NCBI GenBank assembly: GCA_027486585.1
Contig: JAIXOU010000141.1
Span: forward strand, 103,551-167,550
DNA length: 64,000 nt
DNA from: Verrucomicrobiaceae bacterium
Lineage (GTDB): Bacteria; Verrucomicrobiota; Verrucomicrobiia; Verrucomicrobiales; Verrucomicrobiaceae
Direction: 5' to 3'
Positions 8,210-16,458 of the stretch are shown one piece after another (within the stretch, counting starts at the first letter, position 1; each line of letters opens with the position of its first letter). The notes beneath the pieces are model-generated. The model saw only the letters and a program-made list of their open reading frames with translations, made no database searches and was not told where the DNA came from. Position numbers and translations under genes: made by a program.

Positions 8210-9079
8210 ATGAAGAAACCATATCCACACGCCCTTCTGGTTTTTCTCGTTGGAATTCTCCCAGCTTTTGGTCAGGTCGACCCATTGCAAACCGTGCCTG
8301 GTTTTGCCCCGACATTCAAACTAAACGAATCCATCACGGAAAGCGTCGAGACGACTGTGGACACCAAAATTGGTGGCTGTGGAGAGTATGACCCAGTGAC
8401 GCGTGAACAGTTAACTTCAGATTCAAGTTCGATCAGCATCACCGCTAACATCTCTGGAGTCAGTCTTGCGAGTATTAATCCCGAGACGCCTTTCGCGGTC
8501 AAGGTTGGAGAGTTGAGCTTCAAAGGAACTCTCGGACAAGACCCCTCCTACACCGAAGCAAACAAAGCCACTAGGCGGAGCATTGTTATCTCAAAGAAAG
8601 TCGTGGTTCATGAGGATTATGCGATTGGTGGCTACAGTGTGAAGCTTTCTTGGACGGCTACGCGATTGATCATCGAAATTAGCGGTTATCGCAGTCTTAA
8701 GCCTCTGCTTAGTGAGGAATTAATTAAAGAACTATTAGACCCTGCTGCTGCTACTTTGTATGCTGGCAAGGCCAAAGTTGGAACAACGAAATCCATCAAA
8801 AATGTCATTTCTGTTTCAGTGCAGTTTGCCGAGTTTGCATCAGCGCCACGGGATGCCTTCCTCCAGGGGACCTCCTCTGTGAAGATGGAGACATTCGGTT
8901 CAAAAGATGACGTGGATTACGAGGAGTTTTTGCTCGATACGGTCGAAATCACTGGTGGATTTGATTTGGCTCAATCAAGCGCCACGATCACGGCCCCCGC
9001 TATAAACAGCTCCACTGGCGGTAAACTCACCCTCACTGGAAAAGCCTCTGATGCCCGCGGTATTGCAGTCATCGAATAA
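8210..9079 (+). CDS. Secreted protein, possibly C-terminally truncated
   Basis: A 289-residue exported protein. Residues 1-22 form a clear signal peptide (KKPYPHALLVFLVGILPAFGQ). The remainder is beta-rich, with segments such as VSLASINPETPFAVKVGELSF and SVKLSWTATRLIIEISGY. The last 30 residues (ATITAPAINSSTGGKLTLTGKASDARGIAVIE) look like the start of an Ig-like domain of the kind that usually continues for many more residues. The stop occurs there, and a hairpin repeat begins 12 bases later. The gene may therefore have lost its 3' part. Function unknown. Confidence 0.65.
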   Translation: MKKPYPHALLVFLVGILPAFGQVDPLQTVPGFAPTFKLNESITESVETTVDTKIGGCGEYDPVTREQLTSDSSSISITANISGVSLASINPETPFAVKVGELSFKGTLGQDPSYTEANKATRRSIVISKKVVVHEDYAIGGYSVKLSWTATRLIIEISGYRSLKPLLSEELIKELLDPAAATLYAGKAKVGTTKSIKNVISVSVQFAEFASAPRDAFLQGTSSVKMETFGSKDDVDYEEFLLDTVEITGGFDLAQSSATITAPAINSSTGGKLTLTGKASDARGIAVIE

Positions 9080-9090
9080 ACAGAACGAGC

Positions 9091-9115
9091 GAGACAAACT
9101 GTCTGTTCCTCTATT
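9091..9115. repeat. Hairpin module of the dispersed repeat
   Basis: AGACA-AAC-TGTCT (9092-9104) is a perfect 5-bp stem followed by the tail GTTCCTCTATT. It lies 12 bases after the stop of the 8210-9079 gene. Confidence 0.75.
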
Positions 9116-9241
9116 TCTCGTCTTTTATGAACTGAAGTAAGCGTTGTCGAACTCCTGGGTGATCACGATGTCTTTGGAAAAGACGGTGAATCCCTGGATG
9201 GAGCAGCAAAGGCCACCCTGAATCACTAAAGCATCACGGAC

Positions 9242-9676
9242 TCAGGGATTTTCGGCATTGTAAACGGCATGCAGGTGTCCTGCGCTGCCTTCGGGCCAAT
9301 AGGCTCCGTCTTCGATCCACTCGCTGAGGCCGCCGATCTCGTCGTCGGTGAGGCTGACTTCCAGGCGTGGCATGATTTTGGGGTGGGTGCCTTTCCGTGT
9401 GATCGCGGCGACGATTAGGCTGTCGTCGGGATCACCGGGGATCACAAAAGGTCGCTTTGTGCGTGGGCTGAGTGGCTTCAGCGCCCCATCACGATGGGAT
9501 AAATCCAGCCCAGCAGGGGAAGCGGGGCCTGAGTGACAGCGCAGACAGCTACCCTCCAGCACGGGTTTCACATGCATGGCGAAGTAGCGATCCTGTGCAG
9601 AAGGGAAAAGCGGGGATGAGCAGGCGCAGAGGAATGCTGTGGCCAGGAATAGAGTTGCGGTGAATTTCATAAACAT
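9242..9676 (-). CDS. Secreted c-type heme (PSCyt1-like) lipoprotein
   Basis: A 144-residue protein with an N-terminal signal ending in a lipobox-like AFLCACSS, so probably a lipoprotein. A single heme-attachment motif CLRCH follows, in the context VKPVLEGSCLRCHSGPASPAGLDLSHRDGAL, typical of planctomycete-type cytochrome C domains. The distal region ends in LTDDEIGGLSEWIEDGAYWPEG, where the family normally has a W-I-x-x-G-A-x-W-P ending. It would carry electrons or sense redox in the periplasm; the partner is not evident here. ATG 9676 is used; ATG 9670 is equally possible. Confidence 0.8.
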   Translation of the reverse strand: MFMKFTATLFLATAFLCACSSPLFPSAQDRYFAMHVKPVLEGSCLRCHSGPASPAGLDLSHRDGALKPLSPRTKRPFVIPGDPDDSLIVAAITRKGTHPKIMPRLEVSLTDDEIGGLSEWIEDGAYWPEGSAGHLHAVYNAENP

Positions 9677-9786
9677 GAGTTTAACACAGTCAGCCAGCTA
9701 TAGACGCAGCCTATCTTGCGCGGGTATGGCATGATCCTGTTTTTGCGGGGGTTGACGCTTCACTCATTGCTCTGGCAAATAGGGGC

Positions 9787-10401
9787 ATGATCGAAATCTC
9801 CAACGAACACTTCCGAATCGTCCTGACAGGTGGCCCTGGTGGCGGCAAAACCACTGCTGCCGATCTTTTCCGCCGAGAGATGGGTGAAAGCGTGGTGCTG
9901 GTGCCAGAAGCGGCCACCATGGTCTTTTCAGGGGGCTTTCCGCGCGTGCAAGAGCCGCATGCCATTCATGCCGCACAGCGGGCGATTTACCATGTGCAGC
10001 GGAATCTAGAAGACGTGCAGGTCGCTCAGTATCCAGACCGCATTCTGCTCTGTGATCGGGGCACGGTGGATGGTGCTGCCTACTGGCCTGGGGAGCCGGA
10101 AGGCTTTTTCACGGAAATGGGAACGACCATGCAGAGTGAATTGGAGCGCTACGATGGCGTCATCTTCTTTGAGAGCGCTGCTGTGGGTGGCCTGAGTATC
10201 GAGGGCGGGAACCCCATCCGCAATGAGTCGCTGAAGCAGGCCGTGGAGATAGATCACAGGTTACGCTCGCTTTGGAGACAGCATCCACACTTTGTCTTGG
10301 TCCCGCATCATGCGTCTTTTTTGAAGAAGATCTCTTTTGGTCTGCTCGTGCTGGAAGAAATGGTCCGAGAGCTGAAGCATAAACAAGGGATGAAATCCTA
10401 G
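9787..10401 (+). CDS. AAA-type nucleotide kinase-like ATPase (AAA_28)
   Basis: A 204-residue cytoplasmic P-loop protein. The Walker A motif GGPGGGKTT lies at residues 14-22 and a Walker B/kinase lid-like DRILLCDRGTVDGAAYW at about residues 78-94. The architecture matches the AAA_28/NadR-like ATPase family, whose members phosphorylate or sense nucleotide-like or phosphoinositide-like molecules; the substrate here cannot be told. The protein is complete and starts at ATG 9787. It stands alone between unrelated genes, with a degenerate repeat copy after its stop. Confidence 0.75.
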   Translation: MIEISNEHFRIVLTGGPGGGKTTAADLFRREMGESVVLVPEAATMVFSGGFPRVQEPHAIHAAQRAIYHVQRNLEDVQVAQYPDRILLCDRGTVDGAAYWPGEPEGFFTEMGTTMQSELERYDGVIFFESAAVGGLSIEGGNPIRNESLKQAVEIDHRLRSLWRQHPHFVLVPHHASFLKKISFGLLVLEEMVRELKHKQGMKS

Positions 10402-10419
10402 CGTGAAGGGCTGAATGAA

Positions 10420-10444
10420 GACTAAAGTTCTGTCTCTCTGTCAT
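10420..10444. repeat. Degenerate copy of the hairpin repeat
   Basis: GACTAAAGTTCTGTCTCTCTG resembles the module at 4391 and 9093 but has lost perfect pairing. It lies 18 bases after the stop of the preceding gene. This is a weak match, listed for its position. Confidence 0.35.
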
Positions 10445-10530
10445 TCAATGAACTTTTTGCTCTGCATTCGAAATTATAATTTCTAGACAGAAATAGCTTC
10501 GAGATTTAGCGTTAACAAGAGGCTAATTCT

Positions 10531-11502
10531 ATGAAAATTATATTTATTGCAACTTTTTGTCTGGGTATCGTCATGCAGTGCGCAGGTATCAACCAAGCGA
10601 TGTCTAGCGATTCCAAAACAGATGGCCTACGCATCGGGAACGGGACGAATCCTCTAAATGCGGCTTTGTTGAAAGCCGCAGAACAAGGAGATGAAAAGGC
10701 CGTTAAATTACTACTCCAACAGGGGGCAAACGTGGATGCGCAAAATTCTAAGGGATGGACGCCCTTGATTTTCGCAGGGCTCGCGGGGAACAAAAATATC
10801 GTCCATGCATTGATCGAAAAGGGTGCCGACGTGAATCGCAAATCCACGACTGAAACTGGAAGCACCGTACTCTGTTTTGCCGTCGAAGGCGGCTCCTTGG
10901 AAGCGGTCAAGGATCTGCTGGATCATGGGGCAAACGTCAATGGTAAAAGTACAAATGGAATGACGCCACTGGGCTACGCCGCAATCCATGGAAAAATCAA
11001 AGAGGCAAAATTTCTGATCGCCAACGGAGCTGATGTTAACCTCCTGGGCCTAGTTGATAGCCGAGGCGCAGAGTGGAGTCCCTTGACGAGTGCGGCCAAG
11101 GAGGAACACTTGGATATGCTTGAACTGCTCCTGAGCAACGGCGCAAACCTCGAAGCAACCAATAATGAGGGTGATACAGCCTTGATGATAACGGCGAAGG
11201 GGCCTCGACCAAAGTCGATCAAGTTTTTTATCTCCAAAGGCGCGAGAGTCAATGCCCGTGGACCACGCGGCCACACCGCATTGATTTATGCTGCCTACAA
11301 TGGAATGACGGAAAATCTCAAACTTTTGCTCAGCTCCGGCGCAGATCCATTCGCGACTGCTACCGACTCTAATAAACCGGGTGGATGGAGATATGGAGCT
11401 GTGCATTTGGCTAAACAACAAGGGCACCCTGAGGTTTTGGCTATTATTCGTGAGGCACAAACAAAACTGCGGTTACAAACTCAAAGAACGCTGGAACAAT
11501 AA
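10531..11502 (+). CDS. Exported ankyrin-repeat protein
   Basis: A 323-residue protein with an N-terminal signal peptide (residues 1-23, IIFIATFCLGIVMQCAGINQA) followed by about eight ankyrin repeats between residues 42 and 315. Examples are AAEQGDEKAVKLLLQQGANVDAQNSKGWTPL and AAIHGKIKEAKFLIANGADVN. Such repeats bind partner proteins; the partner is unknown. The start at ATG 10531 is supported by one of the few good Shine-Dalgarno sites in the window (AAGAGG, 8-9 bases upstream). The gene is unaccompanied; a repeat copy follows the stop. Confidence 0.85.
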   Translation: MKIIFIATFCLGIVMQCAGINQAMSSDSKTDGLRIGNGTNPLNAALLKAAEQGDEKAVKLLLQQGANVDAQNSKGWTPLIFAGLAGNKNIVHALIEKGADVNRKSTTETGSTVLCFAVEGGSLEAVKDLLDHGANVNGKSTNGMTPLGYAAIHGKIKEAKFLIANGADVNLLGLVDSRGAEWSPLTSAAKEEHLDMLELLLSNGANLEATNNEGDTALMITAKGPRPKSIKFFISKGARVNARGPRGHTALIYAAYNGMTENLKLLLSSGADPFATATDSNKPGGWRYGAVHLAKQQGHPEVLAIIREAQTKLRLQTQRTLEQ

Positions 11503-11530
11503 CCAACGGGTAGGGTATTCATCAAATAGA

Positions 11531-11560
11531 AGTGTGCTTTGAAAGTGCCTTCCCTCTATT
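11531..11560. repeat. Dispersed repeat, diverged
   Basis: GAAAGTGCCTTCCCTCTATT aligns with the hairpin-module tail seen at 4395, 7848 and 9097. The flanks CAAATAGA (from 11523) and TCTATTTG form an outer inverted repeat. It begins 28 bases after the ankyrin gene stop. Confidence 0.5.
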
Positions 11561-11588
11561 TGCTAACAACAAAATCTAATCTCTGAGT

Positions 11589-12077
11589 TTGGATAGCAGC
11601 ACCAATCAAAACTCCGTATGGGTGGATGGCTGCATGATCGAGCGTTGCCCCAAAATTTGGTTAAACTTGATGCCGACTGAGGGCGAGGATGTTCGATTTT
11701 GTGCAGCTTGCTGGAAGAAGGTTCACTTGGCCCATTCACCGGAACAACTTCACGACTTCGCCGAGAAGGATTTGTGCGTGGCCTACGAACACCCAAAGGG
11801 GAGCCTTCTGGGCCGCACGCGTCTGCCCAAGGTCCCGCTGGAACACTCGGACCCCGAACTCTTCGCTGCCATTTTTCGCCAGAAAACGGGAGCGGCATCC
11901 ACGGACGATCTGCGTTTCATCGCGATGCGCTTTCTGAAGCATCTGGATCGAAATGAATCTCTCCGATACCTTCGCCTCTTGATCGAGGCAGGCGGCAAAG
12001 CCGATGCCGAATTGATCATCAGTGCCAACAGACTCGGCATTGATGCGACAGACCCAGCCCCACCTGCTTCTGTGTAG
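11589..12077 (+). CDS. Small protein with N-terminal cysteine motif
   Basis: A protein of up to 162 residues, frame-open from TTG 11589; ATG 11634 would give a 147-residue form starting MIERCPKIW. The N-terminus has a conserved-looking metal-site pattern (ERCPKIWLNLMPTEGEDVRFCAACWKKVHLA) of a type I know from verrucomicrobial proteins of unknown function. The C-terminal 90 residues are helical (LRFIAMRFLKHLDRNESLRYLRLLIEAGG). No export signal is seen, so it is probably cytoplasmic. Function unknown. Confidence 0.6.
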   Translation: MDSSTNQNSVWVDGCMIERCPKIWLNLMPTEGEDVRFCAACWKKVHLAHSPEQLHDFAEKDLCVAYEHPKGSLLGRTRLPKVPLEHSDPELFAAIFRQKTGAASTDDLRFIAMRFLKHLDRNESLRYLRLLIEAGGKADAELIISANRLGIDATDPAPPASV

Positions 12078-12212
12078 GGCAGACAGCCAAACAGGCGCTT
12101 AAACGGACAACGGTATGTATTACCAGAGCTACATTTCATTCGTTCAAAATCCGACCAAGGAAGGCTGGCGCCGAAGGTCCATTTCACACACGAAGCAGTC
12201 GAGCAGCATGGC

Positions 12213-12437
12213 ATGAGATTTCCGGTGCAGATTCCATGGTTTACTTTGGAAGATGTGGCCAGTGGCCAAAGCGTCTGGTGCCGCCGGGGCGATTGGCGAA
12301 AGGATGACCCACGTGTGTTTTATATTTCGAACCGTGGCGGTGTTGCCTTCGAAAAGCCGCTTAACCGAGTGCCATTCGTGTCTGTCCTTTTATTGAGGTT
12401 TTCAAACGTGACTGAAGGGCTGCTTAGCGGCCGATGA
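12213..12437 (+). pseudogene. Truncated paralogue of the 13996-15345 gene
   Basis: The translated stretch PWFTLEDVASGQSVWCRRGDWRKDDPRVFYISNRGGVAF aligns without gaps to PVFSLEEVLTGRMLWTREADWRVDFTKGLFISDEGWSVL of the 449-residue protein encoded at 13996-15345, with about 15 of 39 positions identical. Only this short N-terminal part survives. Downstream, the frame passes into a copy of the dispersed repeat and ends. An upstream frame from 12114 stops at 12214 and may be the shifted 5' part. I read it as a gene remnant, not a functional small gene. Confidence 0.6.
12330..12396. repeat. Dispersed repeat interrupting a gene remnant
   Basis: GAACCGTGGCGGTGTTGCC, then a GAAAAGCCGC spacer and GTGCCATTCGTGTCTGTCC-TTTTATTG match the unit core and tail order of the copies at 1852-1895 and 7801-7866. 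The similarity of the preceding gene remnant to its paralogue ends close to where this repeat begins. Confidence 0.55.
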
Positions 12438-13845
12438 AGCTTTCCACGATGGTTGCTTCTGCGACCTCGGAGGAGGCTTGACCGAAACCGTTGAGGAAGA
12501 TGCCGGCGACTTCGCCCTCCTCATTGATCAGGGGTGCGCCACTGAAGCGTCTGGCCATCACCTCGGCACTGATCGCCACTCTGAAGCTGCCTAAGCTGGG
12601 GTCCACATGATTGACGCGACAGGTATAGACATTCTGTGGGTGCAGCGTGTCGTAGAAGGGCAGACCAAAGAGGTAAAGAACATCGCCTTCCGCAGCCTTG
12701 CGTTTGCTGATTCGGAGAGCTTTCACCGGCAGCGCCTCGACGCTGGAAGGATGAAGGCGAACGGCGAGCGTCCCACCGCAGGTCTCGCTGCTCATGCCGC
12801 GCGCCAGCCCTTTGGCCGTGATGAACGTCTCCGGGGAGCGCGGTGGGAATGCCTTCCATTGATGAAGCGCCCCATCCAGATCCTCCGCAAAGAGGGGCGG
12901 TTCGACACCAGCCTCCTCGCTGATGATGCGCTCAGCGGTGATGAGCCAGTAGCTGCCGTCGTTCGCCATCACGACAAAGCTGCTCCCTCCCGACATGCTT
13001 GTGTGGCCCTTGAAGGTGATCTCATTCGTCAGCAATACTTGAGGCCACTCGCTCACGGGCTTTTGCATCCAGGGCGCGCGAGCCGTTCGAGCGATCTGGG
13101 CACTTTTAGGCGTGCCATTTTCGTAAAGCGGCATGCTCCTAGCCACTTCAGCGAGCACTTCTTCTGTGGCTCCCATCTCACTGTCGAGAGCGGTGATCGT
13201 TGAATAGTCCCCACGCTTGGGTTTCACTGATACAGCTCGGTCGGACTCCTGGAGAGCCTTATTTTGAGGCTCTTCCATGGATGCCGAATTGAGCGCTTCG
13301 TTGAACTTCTTCATCGCCTCCTGCTGCGCCACGAAAGCTTGGTTTTGCTGCTCGTGGGCCCGCTGCCTCATGGCGAGAGCCTCTATGGCTGCTTCGCGTG
13401 ACTCCTGGATCACCGTGTAACCGTAGGCAAGGGCCGCGAGCAGTAACAGCAGGGCGACCAATCTAATCCCGTGCTTCGAGTTCTTTTTCGTCTTCCTGGG
13501 CGCGTAGGGTCTTGCTTCAGGATACTTCCTATAAGAACCCGTAGGTTCGTAGCCTGCGTTGTTCGTCATCGTGCCCATCTGCGGATTCATCGGCATCGGC
13601 TCGGCTTGACGCATGGGAGCTGCCGACAGCGGAGGTGGTGGTGGAGCAGCCTCGACAGGCAAGCCAACCGCTGCCACCGCCCCAGTGACCGAGGGAAAGG
13701 GAGCTGTGATCGTCTGCCAACACTGCGGGCACGGACCCGTCACACCCGCTAAGTTGGCCGGGACCGTCATGACAAAGTGGCAGAACCCGCATGAGAACGT
13801 GATCGTGTTGTCGAAGGTCAGTCTGTTCTGTGCATCCAGGTTCAT
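12424..13845 (-). CDS. Zinc-ribbon/membrane protein with degenerate trypsin-like domain
   Basis: From ATG 13845 the protein is 473 residues; upstream in-frame codons to 13953 look non-coding. Residues 18-45 hold paired cysteine motifs (CGFC...CPQC), and a proline-rich linker leads to one transmembrane helix (about residues 133-152, IRLVALLLLLAALAYGYTVI). A coiled-coil-like segment (ESREAAIEALAMRQRAHEQQNQAFVAQQEAMKKFNEAL) follows. The C-terminal 220 residues resemble a trypsin-like fold: GGSSFVVMANDGSYWLITAERII matches the strand normally containing the catalytic His (TxxHxx), but Arg/Glu replace it. RRFSGAPLINEEGEVAGIF keeps the Ser region. It is probably a non-catalytic, membrane-tethered binding protein. 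Confidence 0.7.
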   Translation of the reverse strand: MNLDAQNRLTFDNTITFSCGFCHFVMTVPANLAGVTGPCPQCWQTITAPFPSVTGAVAAVGLPVEAAPPPPPLSAAPMRQAEPMPMNPQMGTMTNNAGYEPTGSYRKYPEARPYAPRKTKKNSKHGIRLVALLLLLAALAYGYTVIQESREAAIEALAMRQRAHEQQNQAFVAQQEAMKKFNEALNSASMEEPQNKALQESDRAVSVKPKRGDYSTITALDSEMGATEEVLAEVARSMPLYENGTPKSAQIARTARAPWMQKPVSEWPQVLLTNEITFKGHTSMSGGSSFVVMANDGSYWLITAERIISEEAGVEPPLFAEDLDGALHQWKAFPPRSPETFITAKGLARGMSSETCGGTLAVRLHPSSVEALPVKALRISKRKAAEGDVLYLFGLPFYDTLHPQNVYTCRVNHVDPSLGSFRVAISAEVMARRFSGAPLINEEGEVAGIFLNGFGQASSEVAEATIVESFIGR

Positions 13846-13934
13846 AGCGGGAGTGATCAAGAAACTAAGAAGCCTATGACCCATCGTCGCAACCCTTCTT
13901 GTGGAGGCATGGTTAGACAAGGCGTGGGTATCAC

Positions 13935-13993
13935 ATTCAGGCGTGGAGGGCAAAGTGCCCGTTACCCTGTGGCTAGGGGCCTTCGAAAAGATG
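13935..13993. repeat. Hairpin repeat with compensatory base changes
   Basis: GGGCA-AAG-TGCCC (13948-13960) has the same loop as the copy at 4390 but two stem pairs changed on both sides (A-T to G-C). A unit-like GGGGCCTTCGAAAAGATGC follows. It lies between two same-strand genes, just past the stop of the upstream one. Confidence 0.6.
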
Positions 13994-13995
13994 CT

Positions 13996-15345
13996 TTACA
14001 TCGGGTGATCTTCTTCACGCATCCGCCGGTAAGCTTCGGTCCATTCAAGTCGGGTCACCGACACGAGTTCAGGAGAGCATTTATCTGCGGTCATGAATCG
14101 AAAGGAATGGCTTGAAGGTCGAGCATTGGAGATGCGGGCAGGTTCACGCAGTGATTTTCTCCAAAGCACTCTCCACGAGACTAGAACTCCATCCGCACCA
14201 AGTTCATCAAAGTCCCATCGCTCGTAGTCGAACTCGTCGTCGCTGGGAATCGAATCACCGAGATACCATGATTCTAGGATGGCGTCTGGGGCTCCCGTCC
14301 GGCGAAGGACTTCGTGTGGCTTCATGTCTGGCTTCAACGTCTCCAGCATTTGCATGCGATTAGGAACGCAGTCTGGCAACTCGAGAAATAAAGAGCCTCT
14401 GCCGCCTTCGGACTGTGAAAAATAGTTGATCGCATGACCCTTGGATTTAAGCCCAACGGCGAGCATGGCCAAGTGGATCCATTTCCTGACCTGATCACAT
14501 TGGAACTCGTCATATTTCCGCACTTGGGCCACCCGTATGGATCCCTCATACAGCGGGCCTTGAAAGTCCTGCAGTGCGATCAGGTGCTCGGCCGCCTCCC
14601 TGACGCGGTCCTGACGGATGATCTGCAAAGCGATTTCCAAATCATCGTAAAGTCTGTCCATCTCCGGTGGTGACAAGACAATCCCATCACGATTCTCGAT
14701 GGCAGTCTCCAGTTCCACCCGTAGGAGGGCAACTTGATCTAGAACTCCCAAGGCCCACTTTTGATCACTGGGCCGCAGCAGTGCAGACAGCGCAGGTAAA
14801 GCCTCTTCTTCTTTAACCACACGTGCCGCAGACAGATCAAGCACCAAGTAACGCCCCCACGCCGTCCGGCAGACAAAGAATCTTTCCGACCCAACATTCA
14901 CGAAGCGTGTCCGCGCATTCATCGTCCAAAAAGTGCCCGCCGTCGTTACCCGAACATGCTCGTCGGCCCACACTTCCCAGACACCTTTCCGGAGCGGAGG
15001 ACGCTCGGGTCGAAAGCTCAAGGCATGACGGATGCCCACCATGAAAACCTCATCGCCATCGGGCGAGATGACGTGCAAACGCGGGCAGTCGCGACCGAGG
15101 TGCAGCACAGACCACCCCTCGTCAGAGATAAAAAGACCTTTGGTAAAATCCACGCGCCAGTCTGCCTCGCGAGTCCAAAGCATTCTGCCAGTGAGCACCT
15201 CTTCGAGTGAGAAAACGGGCTGCTTCCGGGGCAAAGCATCACTCGATGAAGCGTCCGCCTTTTTAACAAGATCCATCCTCAGGCGCAGCTTGCCGTTCTC
15301 TGAAGTGACGAAAAAGGATTGGGTGTTAAACAGAGGCCCGCTCAT
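13996..15345 (-). CDS. Conserved verrucomicrobial protein of unknown function
   Basis: A 449-residue protein from ATG 15345 with no signal peptide or membrane segment, so probably cytoplasmic. It shows alternating strands in the first 190 residues (LEEVLTGRMLWTREADWRVD, RLHVISPDGDEVFMVGIRHAL) and a helical middle (LLRPSDQKWALGVLDQVALLRVELETAI). Near residue 350 lies DMKPHEVLRRTGAPDAILES, which resembles the G-x-P-x-x-V motif of small lipoprotein SmpA-type folds. A truncated paralogue of its N-terminal part lies at 12213. Function unknown. It may be co-transcribed with the 12424-13845 gene, 150 bases downstream. Confidence 0.65.
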   Translation of the reverse strand: MSGPLFNTQSFFVTSENGKLRLRMDLVKKADASSSDALPRKQPVFSLEEVLTGRMLWTREADWRVDFTKGLFISDEGWSVLHLGRDCPRLHVISPDGDEVFMVGIRHALSFRPERPPLRKGVWEVWADEHVRVTTAGTFWTMNARTRFVNVGSERFFVCRTAWGRYLVLDLSAARVVKEEEALPALSALLRPSDQKWALGVLDQVALLRVELETAIENRDGIVLSPPEMDRLYDDLEIALQIIRQDRVREAAEHLIALQDFQGPLYEGSIRVAQVRKYDEFQCDQVRKWIHLAMLAVGLKSKGHAINYFSQSEGGRGSLFLELPDCVPNRMQMLETLKPDMKPHEVLRRTGAPDAILESWYLGDSIPSDDEFDYERWDFDELGADGVLVSWRVLWRKSLREPARISNARPSSHSFRFMTADKCSPELVSVTRLEWTEAYRRMREEDHPM

Positions 15346-15588
15346 AATAAAGGTTGGTATTGAGCAATACGGTGTCTGGCAATATGAAGAAGGGAAATCA
15401 AGGGTTCCAGAGGTATCCCTTGGATAAAATGTGGTTTGCTAGGTCGGCGGTGTCATGAGCACACGACCCCATAAACTACCATATATTGTCAACGAAGACC
15501 CTACCAATATTGGAATCGAGACGCCGCCAATGGTGGCTAGCAGGAAGTCGCAGTAGAGATTCGTGAAAAGGTCAGGTTAGAATCATCC

Positions 15589-16416
15589 TCAGTTTCCAAA
15601 AGCTCTTGCTCCATCTCGGAGGTAGTTTTCAGAGACTCGCGCTTGGCGTCTTTCGGATTCATTTTCTTCATAGCAGGCCATGCCAATGACACCTACGTTT
15701 CTGGCACCTTTTTCGCCAAAGGTCGTAGCGGCTTTCGAGTTGGCGACACTTCCGAAACTTAACTCACGTAGTTTGCCGCCCGATTTCATGCCACTGATGG
15801 TGACGGTGGTTTTGGCAGGGATCACATAGCCTCGTTTTCTGCTAGAGGCTGGCTGACCATCGAGCACATCTAAGCCGTCAATGGAGGTGACGACTTCAAT
15901 GCGTTGTTTCATTAGGTTTTCCAATTGGAGCACATATCGTTGGCCAGATTTGCCAATGACGAAAATCTTTCCGCCTGCGTTGTAATAATCCAAAGCGTCT
16001 CCATAGCCCCAATAGGCTTTACGCACTGTGACTTTGAGTTTGCCAGGTATGAGAGTGAAGTCGCCCCCGTGCTTATTCGCACGACCAGACATTTCTGCCA
16101 TTAAACGCGCTCCTTCTTCGTCATTGTAATGAAACGCCGCCACTGCGTCTGGTTCACCATGAGGCTTTCGATAAAAATGAACACTTGATGTGGTGTCATG
16201 GATTTCATGGCCTAATTGTGTTCCTAGCCCAGGCCTCTCTTCTATCCGACGGGCATTGGCAGAATTGGCGACACTTCCTTCTGCCGCACGTGATTGGGGC
16301 GGTGCATAAGAGTATCTCACCGTGCTTGTGCACTGACTTAAAGTGACTGCGGCAATAACTCCAGTTAGGATGGAAGTTAGTAGGGGGTGGCTATTTGTTT
16401 TGAAGGAAGTGTCCAT
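15589..16416 (-). CDS. Putative lipoprotein, divergent from blaI-type switch
   Basis: A 275-residue protein from ATG 16416; ATG 16434 is also possible. The frame continues upstream to 16716 but that would cross the blaI control region and start. The N-terminus is a lipoprotein signal (LLTSILTGVIAAVTLSQC). The C-terminal half contains a beta domain with QRYVLQLENLMKQRIEVVTSIDGLDVLDGQPASSRKRGYVI and later GVIGMACYEE, a domain known in many uncharacterised Gram-negative proteins. An operator palindrome covers the 16416 start codon, so the BlaI-type repressor probably controls it. It is likely an envelope protein induced with the switch. Confidence 0.75.
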   Translation of the reverse strand: MDTSFKTNSHPLLTSILTGVIAAVTLSQCTSTVRYSYAPPQSRAAEGSVANSANARRIEERPGLGTQLGHEIHDTTSSVHFYRKPHGEPDAVAAFHYNDEEGARLMAEMSGRANKHGGDFTLIPGKLKVTVRKAYWGYGDALDYYNAGGKIFVIGKSGQRYVLQLENLMKQRIEVVTSIDGLDVLDGQPASSRKRGYVIPAKTTVTISGMKSGGKLRELSFGSVANSKAATTFGEKGARNVGVIGMACYEENESERRQARVSENYLRDGARAFGN

Positions 16417-16435
16417 ATGCAGATTTTTCTGCATA
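16416..16435. promoter_or_regulatory. Operator 1 for the BlaI-family repressor
   Basis: A perfect inverted repeat, TATGCAGA-TTTT-TCTGCATA. It shares the core TGCAGATTTTTCTGCA with operator 2 at 16459. It lies between the divergent lipoprotein and blaI-type genes, covers one candidate start codon of the lipoprotein and abuts a TATAAT box. Binding by the adjacent repressor is inferred. Confidence 0.75.
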
Positions 16436-16439
16436 TAAT
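16434..16439 (+). promoter_or_regulatory. Candidate -10 box of the blaI-type gene
   Basis: A perfect TATAAT lying between the two operator palindromes and 77 bases upstream of the GTG start. No good -35 is seen at standard spacing, so the promoter may be weak or activator-free extended type. Confidence 0.4.
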
Positions 16440-16458
16440 GTAGCGTGTCAAACACTAG

